Virus record (IMG/VR): IMGVR_UViG_3300042695_000536
Location: 1 to 64,000 of that record
Strand: one strand, 5' to 3'
DNA length: 64,000 nucleotides
Source of the DNA: a virus
Shown: piece by piece, positions 15,226-22,742 of the stretch
Layout of the letters: the number at the start of each line of letters is the position of its first letter
How positions within the stretch are numbered: position 1 is the stretch's first letter
Program-made: the position numbers and the translations under genes
Notes under the pieces: generated by a model
Told to the model about the DNA's origin: nothing
Databases searched by the model: none
Seen by the model: the letters and a program-made list of their open reading frames with translations, nothing else

Positions 15226-15716
15226 AAGCTCTTACCCATTATATCCCCCCTCCTTTTATCTCCCTTGTATCAGCCTCCTAGAGGCTTATTTAGTGGAGTA
15301 TTGTGGAGTAAAGTGGAGAATCATACTATCAATTTAGATCCAAATACTATCATTATATATAGTTAAACATATCTATGTAATGGAACGTTACCATTTGATG
15401 GGTCATAATGTCAATAGGGCCTATATAAAGCATATTGGCCAATATTTGTCAATAGATATTCCAGGAAATTTTTTTATTTGTTCGTAAAGAGCAATTTTGG
15501 CCCATATTTATGGCAAAAAATTATGTCTAATTCTGTATAATTTGTCTCATATAATGAGATATTCTATACAGATTTTGACAGATTTTATTCAATATGCATA
15601 CAAATTCCAGCGTATTTTTACATGCGTCGTAAAGAAGAAATTTGGCCCATAAGATGGGCATACAAAAATGGGACATATAGCTAATTAAAGCCATATGCCC
15701 CATAGGGGAAGTTATA
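15226..15716. other. 491-bp non-coding convergence zone
   Basis: No credible gene on either strand. Rightward genes end at 15225 and a leftward operon ends at 15717. It holds GTGGAGTA repeats (15293-15318) and a palindrome ATATTGGCCAATAT (about 15433). It also has two copies of an element CGTAAAGA, then AAATTTGG or AATTTTGG, CCCATA (about 15482 and 15618), related to one at 16398. It resembles leftover pieces of the intergenic repeats found between the leftward operons. Confidence 0.5.
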
Positions 15717-16061
15717 TTAGAATGAATCTAGATCCATTATGTATTTGCTATCTCTTACTCTTGTTTCTTCAAGGGATTTAATAGTTAGGTTTCTATCCAC
15801 CGCCCCGTATTTTGCCTCAATCATATCGTTGAGAGCATCAGCCAGAAGCAATCCTTCGGATGTGTATCCCTTGTCCCATTCTGACTTTAATCTAAGGGAA
15901 TTGTATTGGATAATATATCTAACTAGTTCCATTAGCCTGTCTTGGGTGTATAAGGTATGTTCAGTTGTTAATACATTTGCCATTACGGCAGGGGAGAAGT
16001 TAGCATTGTTTAGATAGTCTGTTAGTTTTTCTGCTGCTTTGAATTCGTTCGCTTTAGCCAT
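15717..16061 (-). CDS. small helical protein, unknown
   Basis: 114 residues. Mostly helical and charged, with a central SLRLKSEWDKGYTSEGLLLADALNDMI. GGCGG lies ten bases before the ATG and the TGTCAG-type promoter at 16083-16104 is directly upstream. No family recognised. It is transcribed alone. Confidence 0.75.
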   Translation of the reverse strand: MAKANEFKAAEKLTDYLNNANFSPAVMANVLTTEHTLYTQDRLMELVRYIIQYNSLRLKSEWDKGYTSEGLLLADALNDMIEAKYGAVDRNLTIKSLEETRVRDSKYIMDLDSF

Positions 16062-16082
16062 TGAGTTCCGCCTTTCGTTTTG

Positions 16083-16104
16083 ATTATACCATTGACCACT
16101 GACA
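16083..16104 (-). promoter_or_regulatory. TGTCAG-N10-TATAAT promoter, copy 1
   Basis: Read on the minus strand: TGTCAG (16104-16099), ten bases, TATAAT (16088-16083), then a leader with AACGAAAGG and the ATG. One of 13 such 22-bp elements in 16-27.7 kb, all pointing left. Confidence 0.7.
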
Positions 16105-16120
16105 TTTGTAAATGAAGCGA

Positions 16121-16161
16121 GGTTCCTCCCCTTTCCCGTTTTCCCACAGAGAGGAGGAACC
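16121..16161 (-). terminator. possible terminator hairpin
   Basis: GGTTCCTCC (16121-16129) pairs with GGAGGAACC (16153-16161), 15 bases after the Lsr2-like gene. There is no T-run, so termination is uncertain. Confidence 0.4.
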
Positions 16162-16175
16162 CCACACTTAGTTTA

Positions 16176-16328
16176 TTACTTGACGTTCTTCTTGTCTGTG
16201 AAGACTACGCCCTCTTGTGCTGCCTTGCTGATAACGCCTAGAGCTGCAGCTGAAAAGCGGCCACGCTTGCCCACAGAAATTCCCTGGGTCTTGAGGTACT
16301 CACGAGTTGTTGTTGGTGTTGATGTCAT
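16176..16328 (-). CDS. Lsr2 C-terminal-domain-like DNA-binding mini-protein
   Basis: 50 residues with TREYLKTQGISVGKRGRFSA and AALGVISKAAQ. The R-E-x-x-K-x-x-G-x-x-V-x-x-x-G-R spacing and the RGR hook match the Lsr2 DNA-binding domain, which contacts AT-rich minor groove. The N-terminal oligomerisation domain of Lsr2 is absent. It could compete with host Lsr2 for silenced phage DNA, or bind phage AT-rich sites. AGAAAGGA lies upstream of the ATG. A TTACAA-16-TATAAT promoter lies further up (about 16363-16390). Confidence 0.75.
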   Translation of the reverse strand: MTSTPTTTREYLKTQGISVGKRGRFSAAALGVISKAAQEGVVFTDKKNVK

Positions 16329-16474
16329 TTGTTTGATCCTTTCTAGATCTTTGTTATATATATTATATCCGAATTTCGGCGATTTGTAAATAGGTGCCGT
16401 AAAGCAAAATTTTTGCCCGTGCCCTTAGATTATGACCGTTATGTCCGAATTGTCCATAACGGCCCAACCTATCT

Positions 16475-16657
16475 TTATTCAGTTGTTAGTTCTTCTACTT
16501 GGTATGGCTCTATCTTATCTTTACGATTGGCACCCTTTTGCCATTCTTTCTTAGGTGCGGCTACTGCCTTGTACCATGCCTCATCGCTGTCCTTGGCTTC
16601 TACTACAATGTAAAATTCCTGAATGGTGTCGCCATATACTTTAAACTGTTTAGTCAT
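16475..16657 (-). CDS. small conserved-type phage protein
   Basis: 60 residues beginning KQFKVYGDTIQEFYIVVEA, a beta-alpha pattern, then DSDEAWYKAVAAP. Last gene of a ten-gene leftward operon that starts at 19048. The preceding stop overlaps its start by four bases. Function unknown. Confidence 0.7.
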   Translation of the reverse strand: MTKQFKVYGDTIQEFYIVVEAKDSDEAWYKAVAAPKKEWQKGANRKDKIEPYQVEELTTE

Positions 16658-16791
16658 AGTTCCACCTGTTCTATCTTGTCTTTAATTAGTTTAGCAATGA
16701 TGTTGTGTGCCTCGATGTTTTCTGTTTCGGACCCACCCCACAAAAGCTTTTGGGCTTTACTAAGTTGATCGTTTAAGTACTTATCACTCAT
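16654..16791 (-). CDS. small helical protein, unknown
   Basis: 45 residues from ATG 16791 (MSDKYLNDQLSKAQKLLWGG). That start overlaps the previous gene end by eight bases, and the frame is open upstream only in the shadow of its neighbour. Charged and helical. Confidence 0.6.
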   Translation of the reverse strand: MSDKYLNDQLSKAQKLLWGGSETENIEAHNIIAKLIKDKIEQVEL

Positions 16792-17110
16792 CTTCATCTT
16801 CGTCGTCCTCCTCTTCTTCATCTTCCTCAAACATTGTGTCCACAATGTATTCACGATTCATCATCCATTCAAGGACATCTTCGTTGTGCTGTTCGGCACC
16901 GTACTCCAGAGAGAACCCCATACCAGCCTCCACAGCCTCACAGAGGTGGCCCCACATGTCATCTAGGGTGCAGTTCTGCTTGTAGGTCTCATCCTCAAAT
17001 ATGTTGTTAATTGTTGACCAAGTCCACAACCAAACTAATGATAGACCTAGGTCAGTGCTGTCTAGAATCTCTAAACACTTGTTTAGTTTATCTTTATCGT
17101 CAGGCTTCAT
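16784..17110 (-). CDS. acidic protein with Asp/Glu tail
   Basis: 108 residues from ATG 17110 (an ATG two codons earlier is possible). The core has TDLGLSLVWLWTWSTINNIF and WGHLCEAVEAGMGF. The last 15 residues are almost all Asp or Glu, as in DNA-mimic-type tails. A DNA-mimic or inhibitor role is only a guess. Sits mid-operon. Confidence 0.65.
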   Translation of the reverse strand: MKPDDKDKLNKCLEILDSTDLGLSLVWLWTWSTINNIFEDETYKQNCTLDDMWGHLCEAVEAGMGFSLEYGAEQHNEDVLEWMMNREYIVDTMFEEDEEEEDDEDEDE

Positions 17111-17390
17111 TAGCAAACTCCAAATCTATTCTTGATTGAATTGCAAATGATAGTTCATATGTTAGTTGATATAGTTCGACTAGAGTATCTAGTCGTCCTT
17201 CACATTCTGTTCGGACCATAGAATCCATTGCCTCTTCAGACAACTCCTCCTGTGCTAATGCGTCCTTTAAATCTTGCTCGGCAATTAGCATTAAGTTCTT
17301 TAGTTCTCCGTGCATTATATCTAATCCGCTAACACCCGCATTAACCAAACGCTGTAGGTGCGGAGGGAGCCCAATGTCTTCTTGATTCAT
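17100..17390 (-). CDS. helical protein, unknown
   Basis: 96 residues, acidic and alpha-helical, with a short Pro-Pro-His start and repeated Glu/Leu heptads. It overlaps both neighbours, so its translation is coupled. No family recognised. Confidence 0.65.
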   Translation of the reverse strand: MNQEDIGLPPHLQRLVNAGVSGLDIMHGELKNLMLIAEQDLKDALAQEELSEEAMDSMVRTECEGRLDTLVELYQLTYELSFAIQSRIDLEFANEA

Positions 17391-17593
17391 TATATTACCT
17401 CATAGTTCACTAGTGTTGATTCATTTAAGTTGTTTGCCCAATCAGGCTTTCCTTCTACCCAATCATATTCAATATCGATATCTCCTCCGCCTTCGGCAGG
17501 AGCACCAATTGTGATTACCAATTCTGTCCCGTCCTCAAAAAATATTTGTTCAACGGCGGAACGATAAGTAACTTCTCTAGATGATATGTTCAT
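17390..17593 (-). CDS. small beta-rich acidic protein, unknown
   Basis: 67 residues. EQIFFEDGTELVITIGAP then GGGDIDIEYDWVEGKPDWANN suggests a small antiparallel sheet. Starts and ends by one-base overlaps with neighbours. Confidence 0.65.
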   Translation of the reverse strand: MNISSREVTYRSAVEQIFFEDGTELVITIGAPAEGGGDIDIEYDWVEGKPDWANNLNESTLVNYEVI

Positions 17594-17778
17594 TAATATA
17601 CCCTTTCGTTATCAATCATTATATCAGTAGCCACTGACAAAATATGTTCCATAGTATCAATGGCACCCATATAATAACTATCTGATTCGAAGTATTCATC
17701 TTCAGGAATAGGAATATTATTTCTAGCATCTTCTAAATCTTGTTCTAAACTAATCTTATGTATCTTTAGATACTCCAT
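17593..17778 (-). CDS. small acidic helical protein, unknown
   Basis: 61 residues from ATG 17778 (MEYLKIHKISLEQDLEDAR). The frame is open to 17835 but that part overlaps another gene and looks less protein-like. One-base overlap with the next gene. Confidence 0.6.
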   Translation of the reverse strand: MEYLKIHKISLEQDLEDARNNIPIPEDEYFESDSYYMGAIDTMEHILSVATDIMIDNERVY

Positions 17779-17791
17779 AAAATGTGATGAC

Positions 17792-17965
17792 TTAGTCAAA
17801 ATAACCCTCCGCCCAAAGCCCCTGGAGGAAGTCATTTGTTTTTAACAAGCCTTCATTTAATATTGACTTGTCCATTAAATCGGACGGGGTTCTAAGATAA
17901 AATAACTTAGCATCATGTACTGAGTTAATCATCTCATCAAGATCATCTTTAGTATAACCTAGCAT
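17792..17965 (-). CDS. small protein, unknown
   Basis: 57 residues. The start ATG lies nine bases after GGAGG and overlaps the previous gene's end. Helical, with FLQGLWAEGYFD at the end. Function unknown. Confidence 0.65.
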   Translation of the reverse strand: MLGYTKDDLDEMINSVHDAKLFYLRTPSDLMDKSILNEGLLKTNDFLQGLWAEGYFD

Positions 17966-18105
17966 TCTATTGCCTCCATATATTTAATCATAGTATTAAG
18001 TGTTATATGAATGTGACAATCACAATCATCTGATGTATCTCTATCATCAAAATGGATTAAGTTGTCATCATAGATATAATCAATTAGTTCTTGGCTGGTA
18101 ATCAT
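17959..18105 (-). CDS. small acidic Cys/His protein, unknown
   Basis: 48 residues. CDCHIHITLN in the middle could bind a metal. Many Asp. The start overlaps the previous stop (ATGA). Confidence 0.6.
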   Translation of the reverse strand: MITSQELIDYIYDDNLIHFDDRDTSDDCDCHIHITLNTMIKYMEAIEC

Positions 18106-18314
18106 AGGAGGAATTCATCTCCTTCAATATAACCATAGTACTCATTGTATGATTGTTTTAAGTTATCAGGAGCAAATTGCATGAACATATATTCAGCATA
18201 ATCGCTGCCCTCATCTAAATTTTTGCTGTTCCATTGTTCAAAGAGATGTTGCTCAATATCTACTTGAATTGCTCCAAGGATATGTTCTCCTACTGTATCT
18301 GTAAATGCTTCCAT
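18102..18314 (-). CDS. small acidic protein, unknown
   Basis: 70 residues, acidic and aromatic (SYNEYYGYIEGDEF), helical N-terminus. It overlaps the preceding gene by one base and the next by four. Second gene of the operon driven from the promoter at 19076. Confidence 0.65.
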   Translation of the reverse strand: MEAFTDTVGEHILGAIQVDIEQHLFEQWNSKNLDEGSDYAEYMFMQFAPDNLKQSYNEYYGYIEGDEFLL

Positions 18315-19048
18315 TATGCTTCCGCCTTTCTATATTCGGGTACTTTAGTGTCTAAGTATATCTTATGGGTCTGACAAATTGCTACAGCCTCTAGGTCAGC
18401 ATTGCCTAGCCAGTTGCAGTTGCCACAGATTTCACCGCAGTCATTGTCGCAGTATTCCATTTGGTCAGTTGCATCACAATCACGGCACATGTTATCGTAT
18501 TCTGATTCTGATATAACTTCTCCACGGAGGAATTCCATTTCCCCACCCCAACCTGTTTCTTCTTCATATGATAAAGTAAATAGTAGTGTTGGGTATTGTG
18601 CAGATAGTTTAGAGATAGCACCAAGAGGTCGTGACCATGCAGTGTTAAAGTTGTAATGAACTACATAGTTCTCACCGTTTTCTGCTTCTTCAATAGTTGT
18701 ATCAGGATACTTATTACCCTCGGCTACAGCAACATCCCACTTGGTTCCCCACTCACGCACATTAAAGTTGTACCAGTCATTGGTCTCAAACTTCATTGCC
18801 TGAGAAAAGTCGGTGGAACGAGGAGGCTGTCCATGATATACCTCATCAGTAATACCAGCATCTCTATAGTTATAGATATTATGAAAAGCAAAGATAGGAT
18901 TAACATACTTAGTCTGCTTGACATCATATGATAAATCACCTACTGCAGTAATAGAATAAACAAATGGCTTATTCATTTGTTTGATTAGAGATTTTACTTG
19001 CTCAGGATTACCTTCAATAGTTAATCCATTAAATACCCAATTTGGCAT
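18314..19048 (-). CDS. Api92/DUF1281-like protein with Cys cluster
   Basis: 244 residues from ATG 19048, chosen because AAAGGATATAAA and a promoter precede it. The start PNWVFNGLTIEGNPEQV and the closing LSYEEETGWGGEMEF match the ferredoxin-like Api92/YubB (DUF1281) group found on phages and plasmids. An insertion near the end has eight Cys in CRDC, CDNDC and CGNC, a likely zinc site. Function of the family is unknown. First gene of the ten-gene operon that runs to 16475. Confidence 0.7.
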   Translation of the reverse strand: MPNWVFNGLTIEGNPEQVKSLIKQMNKPFVYSITAVGDLSYDVKQTKYVNPIFAFHNIYNYRDAGITDEVYHGQPPRSTDFSQAMKFETNDWYNFNVREWGTKWDVAVAEGNKYPDTTIEEAENGENYVVHYNFNTAWSRPLGAISKLSAQYPTLLFTLSYEEETGWGGEMEFLRGEVISESEYDNMCRDCDATDQMEYCDNDCGEICGNCNWLGNADLEAVAICQTHKIYLDTKVPEYRKAEA

Positions 19049-19075
19049 TTTATATCCTTTCGTTGATATGTTCCA

Positions 19076-19159
19076 ATTATACAATGGACCACTGACATTT
19101 GGAATAGCAAATAGGTGTGTTTCACACCACATTTTCCAAGCTATGTGGTCAAGATCACA
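19076..19159 (-). promoter_or_regulatory. TGTCAG-N10-TATAAT promoter, copy 2, with Crp-type site
   Basis: The minus-strand element is 19097-19076. About 70 bp upstream is TGTGG-TCAAGA-TCACA (19144-19159), one mismatch from the Crp/GlxR consensus. Confidence 0.65.
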
Positions 19160-19231
19160 CAAATTCCTGGGAAAATTAACTTGACGTCGTAAAACAAACA
19201 TGCTACCCTCAAGTCTTTGCGGGCAATAGAA

Positions 19232-19254
19232 AACCCCCAGCTATGCTGGGGGTT
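19232..19254. terminator. strong hairpin terminator
   Basis: A 10-bp perfect stem, AACCCCCAGC with GCTGGGGGTT, and a three-base loop. It stands between the operon ending at 19377 and the next promoter, so it should stop leftward transcripts. It is nearly symmetrical. Confidence 0.75.
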
Positions 19255-19376
19255 ATGAATATGGCTGCTGATTTCCAACGAAAGAAATAAACCGCTTTAC
19301 TTAGCGCCTGGCCCTAAAGACTAATAGACGCACCATTTCATTTCCTATTAAAACCAGGACCAAAGTCCTAGTCTAA

Positions 19377-19742
19377 TTATACCATAACTAGTCGACTGTA
19401 TTTATCTACGAATGCTGCAAGGGACGAGGTAAACACTACCGTGCTCAGGTCCTCTTCATACAGTGTAAAAGTTTGATTGGACCAATCAATAACAGGCACC
19501 TTATGCTCATTATCTCCTAATTGATTAATGTAGATACCCCAGCCTGTTTTTTCAGTCCAGTCTTCTCCAATTAGATTAGATATAGCAATGCGTGTTGCAT
19601 ATGATTCATCCTGCCAGCGAGGCTCTGCAGCCTGCACAGCATTGGCCAACTTGGCTAGCATATTATGCCCAGCCCAGTGTCCATATAGAAATAGTACATT
19701 CTCCTTGGAATCTCTGAATCCAAAGTTTGCTCTGTCGCCCAT
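19377..19742 (-). CDS. phage protein of MGDRANFGF type, unknown
   Basis: 121 residues. MGDRANFGFRDSKEN and LFLYGHWAGHNM form a motif that I recognise from other actinobacterial phages, but with no known function. The central ISNLIGEDWTEKTGWGIYINQ looks like a small alpha/beta domain. Last gene of the operon started near 20983. Confidence 0.7.
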   Translation of the reverse strand: MGDRANFGFRDSKENVLFLYGHWAGHNMLAKLANAVQAAEPRWQDESYATRIAISNLIGEDWTEKTGWGIYINQLGDNEHKVPVIDWSNQTFTLYEEDLSTVVFTSSLAAFVDKYSRLVMV

Positions 19743-19743
19743 T

Positions 19744-19953
19744 TTATTCCGCCGTTTCTAGTTGAGGGATTGCTTCTTCCGTTTTGTTTAATTCTATCAC
19801 TTCGTATGCGACCTTGTCAAGGCCACGCTTGCTTGCGTTGTAGTGGTGACCGCAAAAGAAAAGCTCACCATCTACTAGTTTAACCATATACATTGCTTGG
19901 GCTGTGCCACATTGGTCACATGCTATCCATCTTGTTAGATCTTCCATTGTCAT
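19744..19953 (-). CDS. zinc-ribbon protein, DUF7455-like
   Basis: 69 residues with IACDQCGTAQAMYMV and GELFFCGHHYNA. The CxxC plus CGHH arrangement is that of a small actinobacterial zinc-ribbon family. The start overlaps the previous stop (ATGA). Function unknown. Confidence 0.7.
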   Translation of the reverse strand: MTMEDLTRWIACDQCGTAQAMYMVKLVDGELFFCGHHYNASKRGLDKVAYEVIELNKTEEAIPQLETAE

Positions 19954-20096
19954 AGTGCTCCACCTTCAATCATCTCAGAAAGACGATCAAGGATCCAGGA
20001 ATCAATGTCGTTGATATCAATCTCTGATAACTTTTCCATGATTTCATCACGGGCAAACTTATACCCATCGTCCCAACCATCTTTATAGTCTGACAT
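19950..20096 (-). CDS. small acidic protein, unknown
   Basis: 48 residues from ATG 20096. KDGWDDGYKFARDEIMEKL followed by an acidic helix is a common small-phage pattern. AAGGAG lies eight bases upstream. Confidence 0.65.
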   Translation of the reverse strand: MSDYKDGWDDGYKFARDEIMEKLSEIDINDIDSWILDRLSEMIEGGAL

Positions 20097-20105
20097 AATT
20101 TCTCC

Positions 20106-20309
20106 TTAATAACCTGTGGTTTCGTAGTCTGATATGTAAGATTCAGTTAAGTTATACTTATCACGAATTCTACTTACTTTCTCAATACTACCAGTTCCAA
20201 TGTTGAATGTCAACGGTGACATTGCTTGCGGGTCCAGCCCAATAATTTGTGCATCCCAATAGGCCATCTCCATGGATAGCCTATCAGGAGCAGTCAACTC
20301 AAAATACAT
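20106..20309 (-). CDS. small protein, unknown
   Basis: 67 residues, mixed alpha/beta. The start overlaps the stop of the previous gene by one base. No family recognised. Confidence 0.65.
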   Translation of the reverse strand: MYFELTAPDRLSMEMAYWDAQIIGLDPQAMSPLTFNIGTGSIEKVSRIRDKYNLTESYISDYETTGY

Positions 20310-20983
20310 TAGCAGTTCTCCCTAATGTTGCAGATTTCTTGGTCAACAACTTCAATGTTGCCATTGTGTGAATCAGCATAAAGAGCATCTTCAATTTCTG
20401 AATCTAAGTCAAAATGAGTATCCTCAAGTAGGTTGACTGAAATAGTTCCGCTAACTTCAATAGATGCAGACCATTCAATCTCTCTAATTAATTCAATCTC
20501 AAGCGCTTCTGCAATTGCTTGCAAAGTTTCTTGGTCTTCTGAATCAGCATATGCCTCTGAAATAATATCTTTAACTAAGCCAATCTTATTCTGTAAAGAT
20601 GAGACTGCCTTAGAATTTGTGCGACCATTATGCAGTTCGTATTCAATGTTGCGAACTTTATCTGTAGCATATTCAGCATCCGAATAACCACGGATTACTT
20701 TGTATGTAACTAATTGGTCAGGGTTGTACTTCTCTGCATCTGATAGAGGCAGGTTTTCTACTGTCATTCCGTCCATATTGCTTCCTTCTTTCGTTTGGTT
20801 TAAGGATGTAATTGTAGCATGCTCCACTGACACTAATGTGGTCTTACGGCCACACGGGCATGTGAGTTCTGTCACACCTGATGGAAAGCCAAATCCATCA
20901 GATGATGTTAATTGGATTAAACAATCACACTCATCTGGGTCACAGACAAATGTGTACACGCTTGATACTAGTTCGTTGGTCAT
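20309..20983 (-). CDS. zinc-ribbon protein with internal second promoter
   Basis: 224 residues from ATG 20983, which is seven bases after the -10 of the promoter at 20991, so the long form is probably leaderless. Its N-terminus has a Cys cluster (CDPDECDC, then TCPCGRK). An internal TGTCAG-type promoter at 20811-20832, the AACGAAAGAAGG leader and ATG 20776 would give a short form of 155 residues lacking the zinc ribbon. The C-terminal part (SASIEVSGTISVNLLEDT) looks beta-rich. Function unknown. Confidence 0.7.
   Translation of the reverse strand: MTNELVSSVYTFVCDPDECDCLIQLTSSDGFGFPSGVTELTCPCGRKTTLVSVEHATITSLNQTKEGSNMDGMTVENLPLSDAEKYNPDQLVTYKVIRGYSDAEYATDKVRNIEYELHNGRTNSKAVSSLQNKIGLVKDIISEAYADSEDQETLQAIAEALEIELIREIEWSASIEVSGTISVNLLEDTHFDLDSEIEDALYADSHNGNIEVVDQEICNIRENC
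20811..20832 (-). promoter_or_regulatory. internal TGTCAG-N10-TACAAT promoter, copy 3
   Basis: Read on the minus strand: TGTCAG (20832-20827), TGGAGCATGC, TACAAT (20816-20811). It lies inside the open frame of the gene at 20309-20983 and is followed by a ribosome site and ATG 20776. Confidence 0.65.
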
Positions 20984-20990
20984 GTACAGA

Positions 20991-21055
20991 ATTATACAGG
21001 ACCCCACTGACATTTACAATAGATTCCAGGGAATTTAAATGTGAGTCGTAACACA
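20991..21055 (-). promoter_or_regulatory. TGTCAG-N10-TATAAT promoter, copy 4, with Crp-type half match
   Basis: The element is 21012-20991 with ATG 20983 seven bases beyond. TGTGA-GTCGTA-ACACA (21040-21055) is one mismatch from the Crp consensus. Confidence 0.6.
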
Positions 21056-21084
21056 CTTTTTGCCCCCTTAGCTTTGAGGGCGCT

Positions 21085-21161
21085 TGGCGATCCATAACGG
21101 ACTTGAACCGTCGGCCTCTACCGTGACAGGGTAGCGCTCTAACCAACTGAGCTAATGGACC
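21085..21161 (-). tRNA. tRNA-Asp (anticodon GUC)
   Basis: A full cloverleaf of 77 nt on the minus strand. Acceptor GGTCCAT pairs with ATGGATC, with one G-U. The anticodon stem CTACC/GGTAG surrounds the loop CTGTCAC (anticodon GTC) and the T-loop is TTCAAGT. The discriminator is G and the CCA end is encoded. It sits between two leftward genes in the early-type region. Phage tRNAs commonly supply codons used more by the phage than by the host. Confidence 0.93.
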
Positions 21162-21208
21162 AAGAAAAAATGTGAGCAGTTTTAAATCTTGCTCAGGATT
21201 ATTTTTAT

Positions 21209-22216
21209 TTAGAAAGCAGAAATCAATTTCTTGATTTTGTTTTTCTCAGCGGTTAGCACTGGGTCAAATCCTGATGCGCCAGCCATAAGCGTTTCAGAAT
21301 TTCCACGACCTGAGCGATAGTAATCAAGGCGTTCGGTGAGAGCATTAAACGCACCCCATTTAGTTCCCTTGATGTTAGCATTAGTTGGTGAGTTATGGTA
21401 AAGGTCATCAAGTAGCACGACCTTATTCTCCCATTTAGTTAGCGCAACTTTAGCAGCATCATCAGCAGGCTTTGGATAAATTGTGTGAATTAACTTTGAG
21501 AATTCAGCATCAGTAATTGACTGAGAATAAAGTGCTTGCGCTTCCTTCTCGAATTCATCAAAGTAACCAAGAGCAAGCCCAAGAGTTTCACGAGCAACTT
21601 GAATGCGACCTTCAACAGATTGCGTATGACGAATCTTGAAAGATTGCTTAGCGTTACGCATGGCAAGATTCAATGTGTTTTGGCATACAACACGAACAGG
21701 AGTAACAGCAGCCTGAACAGCAACTGACCCGTCATGTGATGTCCATACAATTAAATAGAGTTTAGTTTCATCGTTGGCACCTTGTGGGTCAAGAACCATT
21801 GTGCGAGGAATATCAACAGTGCCGAATACAACTTTGCCCTTTTTCAATGAGCCAGCAGATTCCCAACGGCAGTCAGCGTTCGCATCATGAATAGCATCAG
21901 CGAATGCGAATAATTCTTCATTCTGTACAGGCTTGTAACGCTTGCCAACAGTGGCAAGAACATCAGTTCCCTTATTGAATGGATTGTCACGAATGACAAG
22001 AGATGCGGTAGAGACATCATTCCAAGATTCTGGAATGTGCTCAGTGATTGGAGATAGACGAACATTCCAATTTGCCAACTTTGCTTCTTCAAGCATTAGG
22101 GCGGTAGTAACTTCTTCATCTTTTGTGAAGATGCGATTTGCTAGGTTGTGCCAAGCAGGTGCGCCACGGAGAGCGAAAGCAACTTCGCCGTTTTCCATTT
22201 CTAGATTGTGAGCCAT
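21209..22216 (-). CDS. DUF932 (phage/plasmid-like) protein
   Basis: 335 residues from ATG 22216, preceded by AACGAAAGG. The N-terminus FALRGAPAWHNLANRI and the middle VWTSHDGSVAVQAAVTPVRVVCQNTL match the DUF932/TIGR03299 family carried by phages and plasmids. A LVIRDNPFNKGTDVLATVGKR strand pair is also typical. The function is not established. Ordered and abundant expression is likely because it has its own promoter and Crp-type site. The frame opens earlier but those codons lie over the -10. Confidence 0.85.
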   Translation of the reverse strand: MAHNLEMENGEVAFALRGAPAWHNLANRIFTKDEEVTTALMLEEAKLANWNVRLSPITEHIPESWNDVSTASLVIRDNPFNKGTDVLATVGKRYKPVQNEELFAFADAIHDANADCRWESAGSLKKGKVVFGTVDIPRTMVLDPQGANDETKLYLIVWTSHDGSVAVQAAVTPVRVVCQNTLNLAMRNAKQSFKIRHTQSVEGRIQVARETLGLALGYFDEFEKEAQALYSQSITDAEFSKLIHTIYPKPADDAAKVALTKWENKVVLLDDLYHNSPTNANIKGTKWGAFNALTERLDYYRSGRGNSETLMAGASGFDPVLTAEKNKIKKLISAF

Positions 22217-22247
22217 ATATTTTTTACCTTTCGTTTGATTAGTCATA

Positions 22248-22269
22248 AGTATAACAGGTGCCACTGACA
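22248..22269 (-). promoter_or_regulatory. TGTCAG-N10-TATACT promoter, copy 5
   Basis: TGTCAG (22269-22264), ten bases, TATACT (22253-22248), leader AACGAAAGG, then the DUF932 gene. Confidence 0.7.
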
Positions 22270-22307
22270 TTGTCTAGGATTAGATACAATATGTCCGAAT
22301 TGATCCA

Positions 22308-22404
22308 TGTGATTAATCTCACAAAATTCCAGGGATATCCACAGGCAGTCGTAACCCTGTGGATAACCCCTTACCTTTACGGGCCAGCTGCAGGATATGC
22401 AGCT
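22308..22404. repeat. intergenic repeat block 1: Crp-type site, DnaA boxes, hairpin
   Basis: TGTGA-TTAATC-TCACA (22308-22323), then ATATCCACA (22335-22343, one mismatch), the DnaA box TGTGGATAA (22358-22366) and the hairpin AGCTGCA-GGATA-TGCAGCT near 22386-22404. Related blocks occur at 24087, 25341 and 26342. Confidence 0.75.
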
Positions 22405-22416
22405 AGTGTTAGATCT

Positions 22417-22671
22417 TTACAGACCTAACTCATCCCTGGTTAATTGATTCTTTCGATTGAAGTTAATAACTTCGGCGGGAAGATAAAGAGCAGTTGTCTT
22501 AGTCTTCTTCAATGTATCATACACATAAGCACGAACATCACCAAAAAAGTTACGGCGATTAGAGAATGCTAATTCAGTTAAGTATTCCTTATCAACGCCT
22601 TGCTCTGAATAAATTGTTACATCATTTAACTTGTTCTCATCATAGATTTCTACTCTGAAACGATTTTTCAT
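22417..22671 (-). CDS. small beta-rich protein, unknown
   Basis: 84 residues. RVEIYDENKLNDVTIYSEQG and a Tyr-rich centre suggest an alpha/beta fold. It follows the gene at 22743 by 71 bases and probably shares its promoter. No family recognised. Confidence 0.65.
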   Translation of the reverse strand: MKNRFRVEIYDENKLNDVTIYSEQGVDKEYLTELAFSNRRNFFGDVRAYVYDTLKKTKTTALYLPAEVINFNRKNQLTRDELGL

Positions 22672-22742
22672 TTTGTTGCCTTTGTTAGTAGTTGTCCCAA
22701 AAGGGAGAGCAGTTTGGCGACATACTCAGGTCGTTGGATTAT

